A stretch of 64,000 bases of DNA from Odobenus rosmarus divergens (lineage: Eukaryota > Chordata > Mammalia > Carnivora > Odobenidae). The notes below the pieces were generated by a model. The model was not told the DNA's origin. It made no database searches and saw only the letters and a list, made by a program, of their open reading frames with translations. The position numbers and the translations under genes are program-made. Below are positions 1 to 12,330 of the stretch, in pieces (within the stretch, counting starts at the first letter, position 1; every line of letters begins with the position of its first letter). The stretch is from positions 2,224,234 to 2,288,233 of the forward strand of contig NW_004450277.1 in NCBI RefSeq assembly GCF_000321225.1, given 5' to 3'.

Positions 1-735
1 CCCAGGGAGGGGGAGGAACCTGTGTAGGGGGACATGGCTGGCGCCCAGGGGTGCAGGGCTCCGAGAAGTCACCTCTGGCTCCGCCGCCCTGGCAGGAGAA
101 AACTCTCCCGAGACAGTTCCCGTGCCCAGTGCTGCACTGCACCATTGCAGGAGACCTTAGTGGCCCAGAGGCAGCTTGCAGAAGTGTGAGGGGGGGTCCC
201 GGGAGGCAGGGGGCAGTGCTCGGTGGCGAGGGCACCAGCATTGGCCACCCTTCCTTCATGCGCAGCCCACATCAGCCTGATCTACCGAGTTTCAAACATC
301 CACATCCCTGGGGCTTCAGAGGCCTCGTTCTTTCTGTGCACCATCTGCGAAACGGGGACAGGCATGCAGAGTAGCCCCGAAAGGTGGGGCCTCTGTGCTC
401 AGTGCGGCCCCTGGCTGCTCTAATCTGCAGCAGACTCTGTTCTCGGGTAAGCGAACAGGCCACACATCACCCACCACCTCCACTGAGGCCGGGGCCAAGC
501 CCTCTTCACAGGTGGTGACACCTGCTCAGAGAAGGGAAGGCCTAGCCTGAGGTCACACGCCGTGTGATCTCATTCCTGAGCCTCCGCAGAACGCCCGGCA
601 TAGCGGCCAGGGCCTCCACGCTGACTTGGCGTCCCGGCTCTGGGCACATAAGCGTTTCATGTCAGCCTCGCACCGCCCTGACATGCACAGGAAGAAGGGG
701 GCTCACGGCTCCGGGGGGCCCACAGCCCCACACAC
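1..735 (-). other. NOL4L: NOL4L intron segment, cut by the left window edge
   Basis: This is intronic sequence following the donor at 735-734. It is GC-rich and holds no recognisable gene, RNA or young repeat. The short open frames on both strands show no family resemblance. A weak MIR-like trace (AGGTCACAC context) lies near 500-560 but is too short to call. Confidence 0.8.
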
Positions 736-1013
736 CTCAGGGGTGGTCTTCACCCCGTACTTGACACGGCTCCGCAGTCCATCGGTGCTACAGCCGTCGG
801 AGGGGTAGGAGGGCGTGCCGAGCGCCGTGCCCGGTGGGAGCTTGTCGCACAGGTTGATGGGCTGATCTTCAGAGGTGGCGGTGAAGTCCATGGGGGCCAC
901 GGCGCCGTTGCCATTCATCTCGGGGAAGGCGGGATCGCCCTGCGTGCTGCTCGATGTGGATGGGTTCAGGGTGGAGGAGCCATTGCCGCTACCACTCTCA
1001 GAGGAGGAGTCAT
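736..1013 (-). CDS. NOL4L: NOL4L internal coding exon (Ser/Gly-rich region, ends at KTTPE)
   Basis: This 278-base exon is read on the minus strand. The acceptor AG is at 1015-1014 after GTTCC, and the donor GT is at 735-734 (GAG|GTGTGTGG). The first two bases complete an Asp codon begun in the exon ending at 16860. Then come 92 codons that start [18 protein letters not shown], include [20 protein letters not shown] and [16 protein letters not shown], and end [11 protein letters not shown]. This matches NOL4L, the paralogue of NOL4, a nuclear protein family of poorly known biochemical role. The first third is Ser/Gly/Asn-rich and probably disordered. The segment QPINLCDK (codons around 861-847) resembles a CtBP-type PxDLS motif. 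The exon exits in phase 0, and the next exon lies beyond the left edge. Identity is recalled from the family; borders and frame are seen directly. Confidence 0.96.
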
Positions 1014-2574
1014 CTGGAACAAGAGGCCTGGGTGTGAGGCTCCACTACAGCACCTACTGTCCCCTAAGGCCCCCTGGGGGATCGTGGCCACAGCAGCCCC
1101 AGGGAATACTTGCCCCATCTTGTCCTCACCAGCATCTCTGGGCAGGAGGTGAGCACGGCTGTCCCCTTTAGGGGCTCCAAGAGGCTAGCTCTGCCCCTAG
1201 CCGATGTAGGGGCACGGTCCCTCTGCCGGAACCAGGCCATCGGGGTGGAGCAGCCGTGGGGCGTGCAGGGCATGGTGGTCTCCTGCACTCCACACCCGAG
1301 GCACCACGTCCAGGCTGAAGGGAGGCCCGGCTTCAAGGGCCTGGGAGTGAGTGGCTGCATGCCAGAGGTCCTTGGATACCCCAGAGGTCGCTTGGGGCCT
1401 GATCGGCAACCCCCTTCCTCTAAATCACCACTGCCCTGCCCCTTCACACCCTCTCCCCACAGCAGGCTCTCAGCTTCCTTCATCTGCCCAAGGAGAAGGA
1501 GCTGATGCCCCACTGTGCCCCCCACCCTCTCAGTTACCCACTCCTTCCTACAAGCAGGCCCCGCCTACCCACAGTGTGCCCCCCACAGCCGCCTTCGGGG
1601 TCAGGCCACGTGGCCTTGGACATCCCGAGCCAGGGCTCCAGGGTCTGGGCTCTGCATTCCCTGCACCTCAATGGGCCATCGCCGCTTTCCAGAGGTGACA
1701 GCCCGACAAAGCTCTGCTGAGGGCGCCCCCTGCTGCGGAGAGCACAACACTGCCTGGGGAATCCGGGGAGACAAACTTGAACGAAGGGGCTAGACATTTT
1801 CAGATAAAATTCCAGGCCCCTCTCCCCAATCCAGGCCCAGCCTCCTGCTTGATCAGCTGAGACGGCAGAGGCCAAAGATACTCCGAGTTCCCGGGGTCAC
1901 TGTCAGGTGAGTACCGCGTGGTTCCCCGTGGCGCCCAGGTGCCCGGACGGCCGGCCCCAGCACCCAGAGCCGCTGGGGGAGGGGCAGCCACAGTGAGCCC
2001 TGACCGCCTCCCAGGCCGCCCCTTCCCCCAGGCCAGGGTCGCGCAAGACCCCACCCCCACTCTCCCAGCCAGCAGATTATGAAGATTTAGTCCCCGGGGC
2101 TGGGCATTGGGCACGCGCACCGCCAGAGCGTCCCCATGGCGACCGAGCGGCTCTAGAGCCCCAACCAATCGCTGGCCTCCCGGCTGCCCGGGGGCGGGGC
2201 ACGGCTGCCCATCAAGCCGCCGAGCCCTGGGCAGAGGGGGATGGGAAAGGCCGCGGCGAAGTGGCACCCCTCCCCCTCAGCTGTCGCAGGTCCCCCGGGC
2301 TAGGCTGCCCCTCCCCTCCTCCTCCTCTTCCTCTGGGCAGCCACCGCTCCCTGCATCCTCCTGCAGGTCAGCTCCAGGCTCGAGCCGCCCCACAGCTTCC
2401 CTGCTTGCTCCGCTGCACCTCAAGAGTCCGTGTCTCCCCCTGCCCCGGGGCCTGGGGTCCTGCAACCTCTGGGCCCTCACCACCCATCTGCCGCCCCGCC
2501 CCCCCTCCATCACAGATGGGCCAGGTTCTCCTAACGCAGTATCTCCAGCAACCGATCTAGACGTTTGTGGAATG

Positions 2575-2700
2575 AACAAATTACCCAGCAGTATTTACTG
2601 AGCACCTACTGCAGGCTGGCCCAGTCCCAGGCTGGGAAGAGAGTCACGATGACCAACCGGGTGCCAGTCCTCCTGGAGGGACAGACGCACATACATTACT
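2575..2700 (-). repeat. L2 3' end fragment, minus strand
   Basis: TTTACTGAGCACCTACTGCA and the context that follows are the reverse complement of the L2 3' end. Confidence 0.5.
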
Positions 2701-2789
2701 GAACCACAGGAGAGTGGCTGCCCTCCCTCCCCTCAGTCCCACCCCAGTCTCCACCCCACCTTTTTCATCACCCCATAACCTTCCTGTTC

Positions 2790-3040
2790 TCCACAGCCTG
2801 CTGAATAACATAGGAAAATACAGTCCAGACTCCTGTGGGCTGTGTTCTTCCTCCCGTGACTGCTGTAGCCCAGGTCCCACTCTGCCGGCCACCGTGGGGC
2901 CTCATGTCTCCAGGCCTTTGCTTGGGCTCTGCTGCCTGCCTGCCATGTTGCTTACAGCTCAGAACATTTCAGTCTACCTTCAAGGCCTGGTTCATTGCTG
3001 CCTCCTCAGGGCAGGCCTCCTCCCCTACTGTCCCTAGGAA
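2790..3040 (+). repeat. L2 fragment, plus strand
   Basis: The TCTCCAGGCCTTTGCTTGGG segment and the CTACCTTCAAGGCCTGGTTC segment follow the L2 3' region. Confidence 0.5.
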
Positions 3041-3919
3041 GGAGGTACTCACAGCCCTGACGAAGCCGGTGCCCATCCTTCCTGGGAAACCTCATGCCTC
3101 CTTAGCCTGGCCCCAGCTGAGTCCTGACAGCCGCCCACCTCCCACCAGGGCAGGACCTGTTGCTGAAGAAGCCTCCACACATTTAGGAGCCTCTTCTGGA
3201 GCTGAGGTGCTGGAAGGCAAGGATGGACACCCATACTGGCTGATCACATGAGCTCCTGTTTGCTCTGGCAGGTGCCCATTCTTAGCCCACCTTGCAGGTG
3301 AGACTTCACACTCTGGTACCATCTCCATCAGGCCAGCTGCTTGACCTTGGAGGTCTTTGTCCTCCTCCAAGAGGAGGGGTTACTAGGAGGGCACCAGCCT
3401 GGCACACAGTGAGCCAACGTCCCGGCGCTCAGCATGGGCATCAGGCCCACAGCCTCCCGCAGTGCCCAACCCCTGTACAGGCTCAGACATGGCACCCCAA
3501 CCGCCTGCCTCCCCGACCAGCTTACCTCCTGGGAGGATGAACCTCCCTTGCTCTAAAACTCTGGTGGGGGGCAGGGGAAGGGGGAGAGGGGAGGCAGGCC
3601 TACTCCCGGGCCCCTTGCAGCTCAGGAGCCCGGGGGGCCCGGGCTCTTGGAGCTGCCGACTCCCTTGCCCCGGGGCTGTGCACCTGTGCTGGTCAGCCGG
3701 AGAGCCACGGGCCCTGGATCCAGTTCGAGCCCCCCGCTTCCCACTGCTCAGATGCTGCCCTGGGCTAGTAAGGCAAGTGGCTGGGCAGGTGGGACCGTGA
3801 GCTACCAGGAGTCCCGATCATGCATTCCAAATGTTTAGAAGAAACTGGGAATCTGCACCATTCTGTAACTATCCAGATTTTAAACTATTAAGGACTGACT
3901 TGCATTGTTTACATTTTGA

Positions 3920-4365
3920 AAAACCTTGCCAAATAAATGGATAAAACAAAATGGGGTCTATCCATGCAATGGAATGTTATTCAGCCATAAAAAGGAATGA
4001 AGCCCTGACACCTGCTACACCGGGGAAGAACCTAGAAAACATCACACTGAGTGAAAGAGGCCCAGTCACAATGGGACAGGCGCTGACAGTCTGCTTCCAT
4101 GCAGTGTCCAGACAAGGCACCTTCCCAGAGAGAGAAACATCCGGGGGCTCCCCGGGGCGGGGAGGAGTGGACACGGAGAGCTACCGCTTAGTGGATGTAG
4201 AGTTTCTGTTTGGGCTGATGAAAACCGTATTTTGGAAATCATGGTGCTGTTCGCCCAACACCGTCAATGTACTTAATGCTGCCGAACTGTATACTGAAAA
4301 ACGGTGGAAATGGCAATTTTATTGTTATACCTATTTACCACAAAAATCCCCCCAAACCAACCAAC
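3920..4365 (+). mobile_element. Old L1M 3' end, plus strand
   Basis: The stretch with CCATGCAATGGAATGTTATT and CAGCCATAAAAAGGAATGAA, through GTGGATGTAGAGTTTCTGTT to TGTACTTAATGCTGCCGAAC, follows the 3' UTR of mammalian L1M subfamilies as I remember it. The 230-codon frame across it is fortuitous. Confidence 0.82.
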
Positions 4366-4689
4366 CACCCACCCAAGACCTGGAGCAGACCAGCGGCCCC
4401 AGTTCACGAGCTCCGTGCGGTCCCCCACCGGCCAGGGTTCTCCGCCTCCATACCATAGCCAGGAAAGCCAGCCACACACAGCCCTCACCAGAGGGACAGA
4501 AGAGTCACGGCGCATGCGCCCCCCCATCACTCTGCCCAGGCCACCTCAGCCCCGCGTGCCAACCGCGGGCCTGCACTGCCTGCCCCGGCGCCGTCAACAA
4601 CTCGGGTCCACTTTTTGCCAACCGGAGAGGCCACGGGTTTTAGGCAGAATGCAGAGGGCCTGTGGAGTGGGATGGACGTGGGCTGTCCA

Positions 4690-4800
4690 TCAGATGCCAC
4701 TTTACCTCCCTGAGCCTCAGTTTCCTTTCCAAAGGGGTGTCGTGTCAGTAATACAGGATTTGTAAGGTATAGACAATACCTGGTATAGAGAGTAGGTGCT
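4690..4800 (+). repeat. MIR fragment, plus strand
   Basis: The CTGAGCCTCAGTTTCCTTTC core, followed by AATACCTGGTATAGAGAGTA, is a MIR core and 3' part. Confidence 0.65.
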
Positions 4801-4861
4801 AGAAAAAAAAAGAAAAGCGAGGTCTCTGCACCCCACACTCTCACTTCATCACGCATCGACT

Positions 4862-4901
4862 TCCTACACACGCACACACACGTGCACACACACACACACC
4901 T
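4862..4901. repeat. (CA)n microsatellite
   Basis: An interrupted CA run (ACACACGCACACACACGTG, then a purer run) of about 40 bases. Confidence 0.9.
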
Positions 4902-4989
4902 CCAAGGGCCCCTCAGAGCCCAGCGCCGTGGGAAGGCACGAGCTCTGAGGTGGGCACGTATCTGAGGTGGCGGCCTGCCCACCCGTGTC

Positions 4990-5100
4990 CCTTCCTTGCT
5001 TGAGCACTTACTGGGTGTCCGGCCCACGCAAGACACTAGGGATGCAACAGCGAAAAGAGAGGGGCAGTTACTGTCCTGGGGGCTCATACTCTCGCAAGTA
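4990..5100 (-). repeat. L2 3' fragment, minus strand
   Basis: TGAGCACTTACTGGGTGTCC, GGGATGCAACAGCGAAAAGA and the GGGGGCTCATACTCTCG context match a reversed L2 3' end. Confidence 0.5.
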
Positions 5101-5499
5101 AAAAACCAAACAGAAGGGTTCTAGAAGAGACTGGGCTCCAAAAAGAGAGCTGTGAGCTTTCTGGCCCTTGATCCCTGCTCAACCCCCCAGTCCTGACTGC
5201 GGGGCCCCATCTCCAGAACTCGTCCTGAGGAGGGTGAGACACTATGAGGGAAGAAGGGACGGAGAGATGAGAGGAAAGGAGGGAAGGCTTGTTGGAAGCA
5301 GCCCATGGAGGAAGCCTCACAGGAGGAAGCCGACAAGGCCCTGAGGCTAACCGCCCCCCCCCCATGGGGGCAAAGGTGCTGCTGGGGGACGGGGGCGGGG
5401 ATCTGTCCACCTCCCAGGGCAGTGGCAGCTGCAGGGACTGAGTTCAAACCCCTAAGCGGGACCCAGACTCCCTCCAGGGGTGGCCGCCTTCCTGTCACC

Positions 5500-5705
5500 C
5501 CACTCCAGCTGTACACCTTTCCACCTGCTCTTCCCTCCGAGGACACTGTCCCCAGCTCTCTCTCTCTCTGGTGCATTCCCTCCCCTCCAGGGATTTGCTT
5601 CAAGGTCACCTCAGTAAGACCTCCCTGCCCCCACTCTGCCATGCTGACCCCTTTACCTACTTTTTCCAGAGCATTTAATCACCTTCTCACATACTATGTC
5701 TAAGG
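5500..5705 (+). repeat. L2 fragment, plus strand
   Basis: The TTGCTTCAAGGTCACCTCAG, TAAGACCTCCCTGCCCCCAC and GCATTTAATCACCTTCTCAC order follows L2. Confidence 0.5.
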
Positions 5706-8700
5706 CCTGTGCCCCCCGACCCCCCGCTGTAAGCTGCCCCCGCCCTGCAGACCCAGAGTTAACAGGGCTGTATGGGGGCGGGGGGCAGATCATTCCTGCC
5801 TCTCCAAAAACCATACCCCTCCCTCTAGTGAGGGCACCTATGTCTTCCAGGGTGAGCACATGTCTCACGCCTGGCAGGTCAGCCCAGCCCTTCCCAGTGA
5901 CCAGCGGGCATCTGACCAAGCTGGACCCATGAAAGTCAGTCCTGGGGCTCTGGCTGAACTGTTTGGAAAGAAGTGCTCCTCCCCACGCCCCAGGGCTGCT
6001 GAGCCCATCCAGCAGGGCTGAATAGCTGGCTCAGACAAATCCCCCCGAGTCCATCTGTGCCTAAAACCAAAGAAGAACCTAGACTTTTGGTTATGGGAGC
6101 CAATAATTTCCTTAGTTGGAGGCAGGCTTGCATCACGTGCGTCCGGTTTGGTCTCTGAGTGATCCACAACCTTCCCTCTGGGAAGAGAGGGCCTGGAGCC
6201 AGCGCCAGGCCCACCACAAAACCCCAGGTCTGTCCCCTGGCTCCGTCCTGAGGTGGCCGATATCCCCAGGAGGGGCTGGTGGCAGCCCTGGCCCCTGCAG
6301 TGCCTGACCCGTTTGGGGAAAGAAGGAACAGAGAGCAGGGTCAGCACCCCAGGCTGAGGTTCCCGGCCACTGTGAATTCTTCCCTCCTCCCCACTCCCTC
6401 CAAAAAAGTGTGATTTAAAGGAGCTATAGCCACATACTCAAACCCACGCCCCATTCCCGAATGAGACCGGCAAGGGGGTGGGGGGGAGCAGGTGCGGGGC
6501 CTCACTGTCTCCCGACCTTGGGCACAGCCCGTCTCCTTGGCTCCTCTTATCTGCAGTCCAGGGAGTTGCCGCGGACGCCCTCTCGGGCTCTGATACTTTA
6601 TGACCCTGTGGAAGAACCCAGCAGGCCCCATGGGCAGCGGGGCCCGAGCTATGGGGCGCAGGCCTCCGGCCACGGGACTCTCCGGGCAGGCACGTGTGCC
6701 AGCTGAACCCGCCCCACACCCCCGGCTGGAAGTGACCCTCTGTCCCCACACCGGCCTCATCATTGCCGCCGTGCCAGGAGGCCCCTCTGGGACGGGCACC
6801 CCGCCCGAGGCCAGGCTGCTGGAGCCTAGAACCATGCCCGCAGGCCAAGACTGCCCCCCACCTGTGACCGTATGAGCGGCAGAGCAAAGGGTCCGCTGAT
6901 GGCCACGGGGAAGCGGATGGGGAATGCACCCCTTCTGAGCATGTCCCCCCACCCAGGCCTCCCCAGCTCTGGGCAGGACGCAGAGCCCACCACCTGTGCC
7001 CGGAATGCCTAGGGCAGGGAAGGACTGAGGTGCCCATCTATTTACCGTGGGGCAGTGTGCTGCTATTCAAATGGGGGAATTAGCGATGAATGGGGGAAAT
7101 TGTTCCTCCCTCTGTCCCGTCTCCAGAAGGAGACAAAAACCCCTTTTACCTCGGCAAACAATGCCCTTATGTGGGCGCCAGCGCCCTGCAGCCCGCACAA
7201 GCCTGGCTCTGTGCGAGCCGCCAATCGCCACACCGGGCTCGGCCCCCCCCCCCCGGCTAGTGGCACCCCCTCCCAGTGGCAGACCCACACCAGCTCCCGC
7301 GGCGGGCTGGGCCACGGTGGGAAGCTACTCCGTCCCTGGGACCTCGGGCTGGGCATCCGCCAGGCAGGCTGCCTTCTGCGGCCAGAGGTGCAAGCAGCTA
7401 AGGCCGCACCCGCACCCCCTCCTCCCTCCTCCGTGGGCTGCTGCAGCGGCCATGCAGGGAAGGGGAGGGGAGGGGAGGGGGCATCAATAATTCACACACA
7501 AAAGAGCCGGCAGGGGTGGGGGGAGGGTAGAGCGCTGGAGCCCACAGCCCCACCGGCAGCCCCACGGTGGGCCAGGGCAACGGAGACACCAGGGCCCGGC
7601 CGGCCGCCCCGGGCTCTAGGCTGCAGTCTGGGGCGCCGGCTCCACTCTGAATTTGGGTGTGCACCTCACCAGGGCCAGTCCGCGCCTGCTCTGACAAAGG
7701 CCAGTGGCTTGGGCCGTGTTTACATGATGCATAGTTCCCAGGAGCACCAGGCTCCTAGCAGGCTACCCTGCTCTTCCTCCCGGAAGGAAGGGGGAGGGCC
7801 ACGGGGTCAAACGGGGGACACAGAGGAGCTGGGAGGGGGCAGTACCCCTGGGATCCCACCATCCCCGCACAATGGGGCCACACTGGGTGCCCGCCCCGCA
7901 GTCTGGCGGTCAGGCCCCGGCTGCCCACCTAGCCGTCCCTGCTAAGCATCCCACGGCACGCTTGCACTTCCCCTGCTCCCCACCGGGCTCCTGGTGCCAC
8001 CAGGCCAGGGACACCAGCACCTCCGTTCCACAGCCCCGCCTTCCTGCCCGGTGGCCCCTTAAGCAGCACAGCCACCTGGGCGCTCAGGGCCTAGAGCAGC
8101 GCGCTGTCTGGTAGCAGCGGACTGCGAGCCATGCGCTGAACTTCCCGCTTCCTAGTAGCTACAGTTAACAGGTCAAAAGAACCAGAGAGAATGAATTTTA
8201 ATGATCTATTTTATTTAGCTCAATATATCCAAAACCTTATTTCAACAACCAATACTGTGCTAAAATGGAGCTATTTTACATCCTCTTTCCTACGAAGTCT
8301 CTGAAACTCAGCGTGTACCCTGCACACGGTGCACCTCCATCTGCGGAGCCTTGTCGGGAGCGCCTCTGGCTGCAACATCAGCGCAGACCCAGGGTTTCCG
8401 GATTTCCCCCTCAAACTGAAATAATTTCTCTCAGAGCAGGAACCCTGGGGCTTCTGGCCCTAGTGAAGGGTCCAACCCAAAGATGAGTTCAGGTCTTGGG
8501 AGCCGGGGGCCGGTGCCACCCACAGTGGGGTGGATCCTAAGTGTCAGGTGCCGGGCACACCCACTGTCCCTAACTTGTACAACCAGCCCTGCAGCTGGCT
8601 TCGGGGGGGGGGGGGGAGGAGACCAAAATTTCCCTGAGGGAAGTCACTGGTGTCACAGAGAGTGGCAAAGCCGAGATGGGCCACTGATTCCCCAAAGCAC

Positions 8701-10476
8701 CCACTCTCTTTCTCCTCTCGGCCTCCATTTGCCCATCTGTGCTATGGGCCGGCCCCCACCTCTGCCACTGCCCCGCTTCCCACTGCTTCTCCCCCAGCAC
8801 ACACTGGTCCACGCGCCTCAGGGGGAAATGCTCCTACTACGGACAGGCTGGGTCTGTCTTCCCAGGCCCGACATCTCCCTGGCCCCACCTTCTAAGTCAA
8901 GCGCAGGCAGCGAGAAATCAATGCTAATTCAATGTACAAAGCTCTAGCCAAGATGCCCACTGCACCCGCTCTCCCCCCAAAACAGATCATGTGTTCCGAG
9001 AGCAAACAGAGACACCTCAGGCGACCATGTGTGAATGATTCACAGGGCAGGGCCCAGGCCCCAGAGCCCGTGTGTGTGCGTGTTGTGTCTGAGGACCCTG
9101 GCAGGTCCTCCACCAGCCCTCCCAGGAGCCGGCCTGGCTTCGGTGCATCCCAGTCCTTAGGTCAGAGCCATGACGCCAACGTGGCTCTGGTCACTTCCTG
9201 GTTCCCGGGAAGGTCGTCCTTGGACAGGCTAGGGTGGCAATGTCTCTCCTTCATGCCTCCCACCCTGAGCTTTCTCTCCAGGGGCTGCGTCCGTAGAGGG
9301 TCAATGGGAAGTTGGGGTCTAACGCGCCCAAGACTGAGGGGCAGGAGCGGCAGGAGGGCTCTGACTTCCCCGACCGCCCAGCAGACCCAGGCGTACCTTC
9401 CAGGCGGATGTGGGGGGGGGTCTTGCCCTCCCTTTCTTAGTAGGTGAACCTCACCTCAGGCTCTGGAGCCCGTCCTACTCTAACGTCCTTCCCAGGCATC
9501 TGGGGGCCTCAGACCCTGGCAGCCTGCACAAGGCCCGGGCTGTGCAGGCCCAGCCTGCTCCTGGGATAAAGGGATCTCTCGGTGCTGTCTCCCAGCCTCT
9601 CTTACCCCTCAGTGGCCAGAGGCCAAGACAGCCTAGCATTGTCTGTGCGGCCTGCAGCCCAGCTGATGATGGACACTTTCCTGTGACCCGGGACTGCCAG
9701 GGTGGCCTACAGCCAATAACCGGAAGGACTTGGGCCCCAGTTCTCTGTTCCTTGGGGGAGGGGAGGGCAGGAGGGTCAATTCCGTGAAGATGTTTGGAGC
9801 CTTGAATAGGAACAACAGCTCTTGCTCTGGAAGGAGGGAGTATGACCTGCAGCCAGAGAATGAGGCCCAGACCCAGTTTCCAGCCTCACTGCAGACAGTT
9901 AGGGTCAGGGGCGTGGGCAGGGCCACGATAACAGGTGTGGAAGAAAGAACGCGTGGTATAAAAGCTCCCTGCAGGAGAAGTCCCTTAGAAGCCATCCCCG
10001 GGAGGCCATGGTTTAAGGGACCAGGGTGGACACCCCCAACCTTGAGTGTGGGCTCCACAGGGAGGCAGCTGTGGCAGGCCCTGGAGCTCCAACCCCAGCC
10101 GAGGGCCCGTGGGAGGGTGAGTATCTGGGGCTCAGGGGTAATGCCAGTGACCCAGCCCGAATGGCCTGGTCCCAACTCCTACTCGCCCCCTCCTCACGAG
10201 CAGCAGCCCCGCCCCCTGCCAAGAACACGCCCAGCACAGTGGCTGGGACATAGGAGGCAACTGCTGCCCAGAAGCCTTCTCCTTGGATGCCAGAACGAAC
10301 TCACAGCGGCCTGCTTAGCTGCCCGCCAGTGTGGAAGCTTCGGTCAGGGTTTGCCGGATCCAGAAGCAGGGTCCTGGAGGACTCGGGGTCCTGGCGCATG
10401 TGGGTGGGGTGTGGGACAGGAATTCACGAGATGCCAGGACATGTTGTGAGTGCCTGCCCTCCCGTTCCAGCTCTCT

Positions 10477-10670
10477 CTTATTTTTTAAGATTTTATTTAT
10501 TTATTTGACAGAGACAGCGAGAGAGGGAACACAAGCAGGGGGAGTGGGAGAGGGAGAAGCAGGCTTCCCACGGAGCAGGGAGCCTGATGCTGGGCTCGAT
10601 CCCAGGACCCTGGGATCATGACCTGAGCTGAAGGCAGATGCTTTAACGACTGAGCCACCCAGGCGCCCCT
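10477..10670 (-). mobile_element. CAN SINE (tRNA-Lys derived), young, minus strand
   Basis: A full-length carnivore SINE runs from a T-rich end (reverse complement of the A-tail) through the pyrimidine-rich body to the tRNA-like head ending CCACCCAGGCGCCCC. It is flanked by the direct repeat TCCAGCTCTCT (10466-10476 and 10670-10680), a target-site duplication. It is the only young SINE in the first 29 kb. Confidence 0.95.
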
Positions 10671-12119
10671 CCAGCTCTCTTTCCAAAGAAGCAAGACTTG
10701 GGCTGGGTGGGGGCGGGGGTGGGGGAAGAACAGGAGCAAGGGACACTGGTGTGATGTAAGGAAGCTGTGGTCAGAACCATACAGGGGTCATGGGACAGAG
10801 GGGACCCAGAGGGACCTGAACAGAGAAAGAGACAGGACCGGACCAAGTGCGGCTAATGAAGGGTCTGGAGAACTGGGAGCAGTGAGGACAGCCCCCCAGC
10901 CTGCGTGTGCCAGCTGACCATGGGCCCCGGCGCCCAGTCCCCCAGCACTACCCCCGGCACCAGGCCAGCCATGAACGAGGAAATGGCCCCACGACCATTC
11001 GTCGAGCCTCCCCATCCCAGGAGTGTGCTGAGCTCGGTCACTGCCTCATCTGGCTGTCCGGTGCGGGGGGGCGATCTGCCCTAGGCCCCGCAGTGAGCCG
11101 AGGAAGGACGGAGCCTAGGGCAGGGCAGCATGGCTATGGCCGGCCCACTTGCCCAGCACGCGGCCCTGCGGGGACGGCGGAGGCGCCCAGGGAGAGGTCC
11201 AGGCCGGTGAGGAAAGCAGGGGCGGCCCCTGCTGCCCAGGCTGCATTTCTGGGCAGTGGCGGGCCCTACCCAAGGACACGAGAGCAGCAGGCCCGAGGCC
11301 TTAGGCTTCTCCCAGAGAACTCCCAAGGACCCCAGGGTCAATGGTCACAATCACCCAGACTACGTTAAGCAGAAGTGAGGAATCGGAGCGAACAACTTGC
11401 TGAAGACCACCTCGCAGAGACAGGACAGGGCAGGCTAGAACCAGCTCGGGAGACCCACAGCGGAGTGCCTGCAGGGAGCCGCGTCCAGCCAAGACCCGGC
11501 CCATAGAGGTGACCCCGTCTCTCTCCATCCTCCTGACTGTGGCCCTCTCTGCCCCGGTGCTCCTGTTTGGAGCCTGGAGTCAAAGGGAGCTTCTGGAGAC
11601 ACGAAATCCCCCAGGAAATCCCCAACCCTGACATTCAGCATCTTCTTGCTGCCCAGCCTCCACCTAACCAGCTCCCTGAGCTTCCCAGGCACGCCTCAGG
11701 CCCACTTGGCCTGCCCTCAACATCGCACCAAACACAGCCTGCGACGCGGGGCCGCGCTGCTCCCCCAGCCCTGCCACCAGGAGCTCAGATGCCGTCTGTG
11801 GAGCACCTACTCCGTGCTCGGGGCTGGGGATAAAGCCCCAGAAGAGGACACTCGGGCCTGTGCCGGGCCTGGGCCCCACGGATGCTCAACAGAGGGACTT
11901 GAATGTCCTTCTCATGAATGGCCCAAACGTGGCTCCAGAGTCAGAGAGACCCTTGTGGTCGGTTGTGGTCCCTCTCAGGAGAGAACATGTCCTTCCCTGT
12001 AGGAAAGGCTCGGTCATAGCTCCAAGCACTCGGCAGGCTCGGGAATGGGGATTCCAGTCACTGGGATGACTGGGCAATCTTTAAAAAATGCCACATCACT
12101 CACAGGAGAGGCAAATGAC

Positions 12120-12330
12120 ACTGGGAGGAAAAAAAGGGGCTGCAACACGACACGATCCCCCTTTTTTTGTTTTTTAAGAAAACAAGACTTTTATTATGTG
12201 CACAGAAAAGACTGAGAAAAATATGCCTCAAATACAAGTCATTTTGATTTTTTTGCTCCATTTTTTTCCCTAAATTTTCTACAATAAATATAATACTTGT
12301 GAAACAGGGGAAACAGAAGATGTGTTTCTG
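12120..12330 (-). repeat. AT-rich old repeat with a sense poly(A) signal
   Basis: The AT-rich block stands out in GC-rich intron. On the minus strand it reads TTGTAGAAAATTTAGGG, then TTTTTCTCAGTCTTTTCTGT, then AATAAA at 12195-12190 and a T-rich stretch. It looks like an old L1-type fragment. Because the signal is in the NOL4L sense direction, it could act as a weak intronic poly(A) site. Confidence 0.5.

Noticed and set aside
3951..4643. 230-codon plus-strand frame
   Set aside because: The first part is L1M 3' UTR, which is not coding, and the rest runs into ordinary intron.
10485..10669. Possible functional tRNA gene in the SINE heads (this and the other copies)
   Set aside because: The A- and B-box-like sequences belong to the tRNA-Lys-derived SINE head. 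The cloverleaf is degraded, and each copy has the SINE body, A-tail and target duplications.
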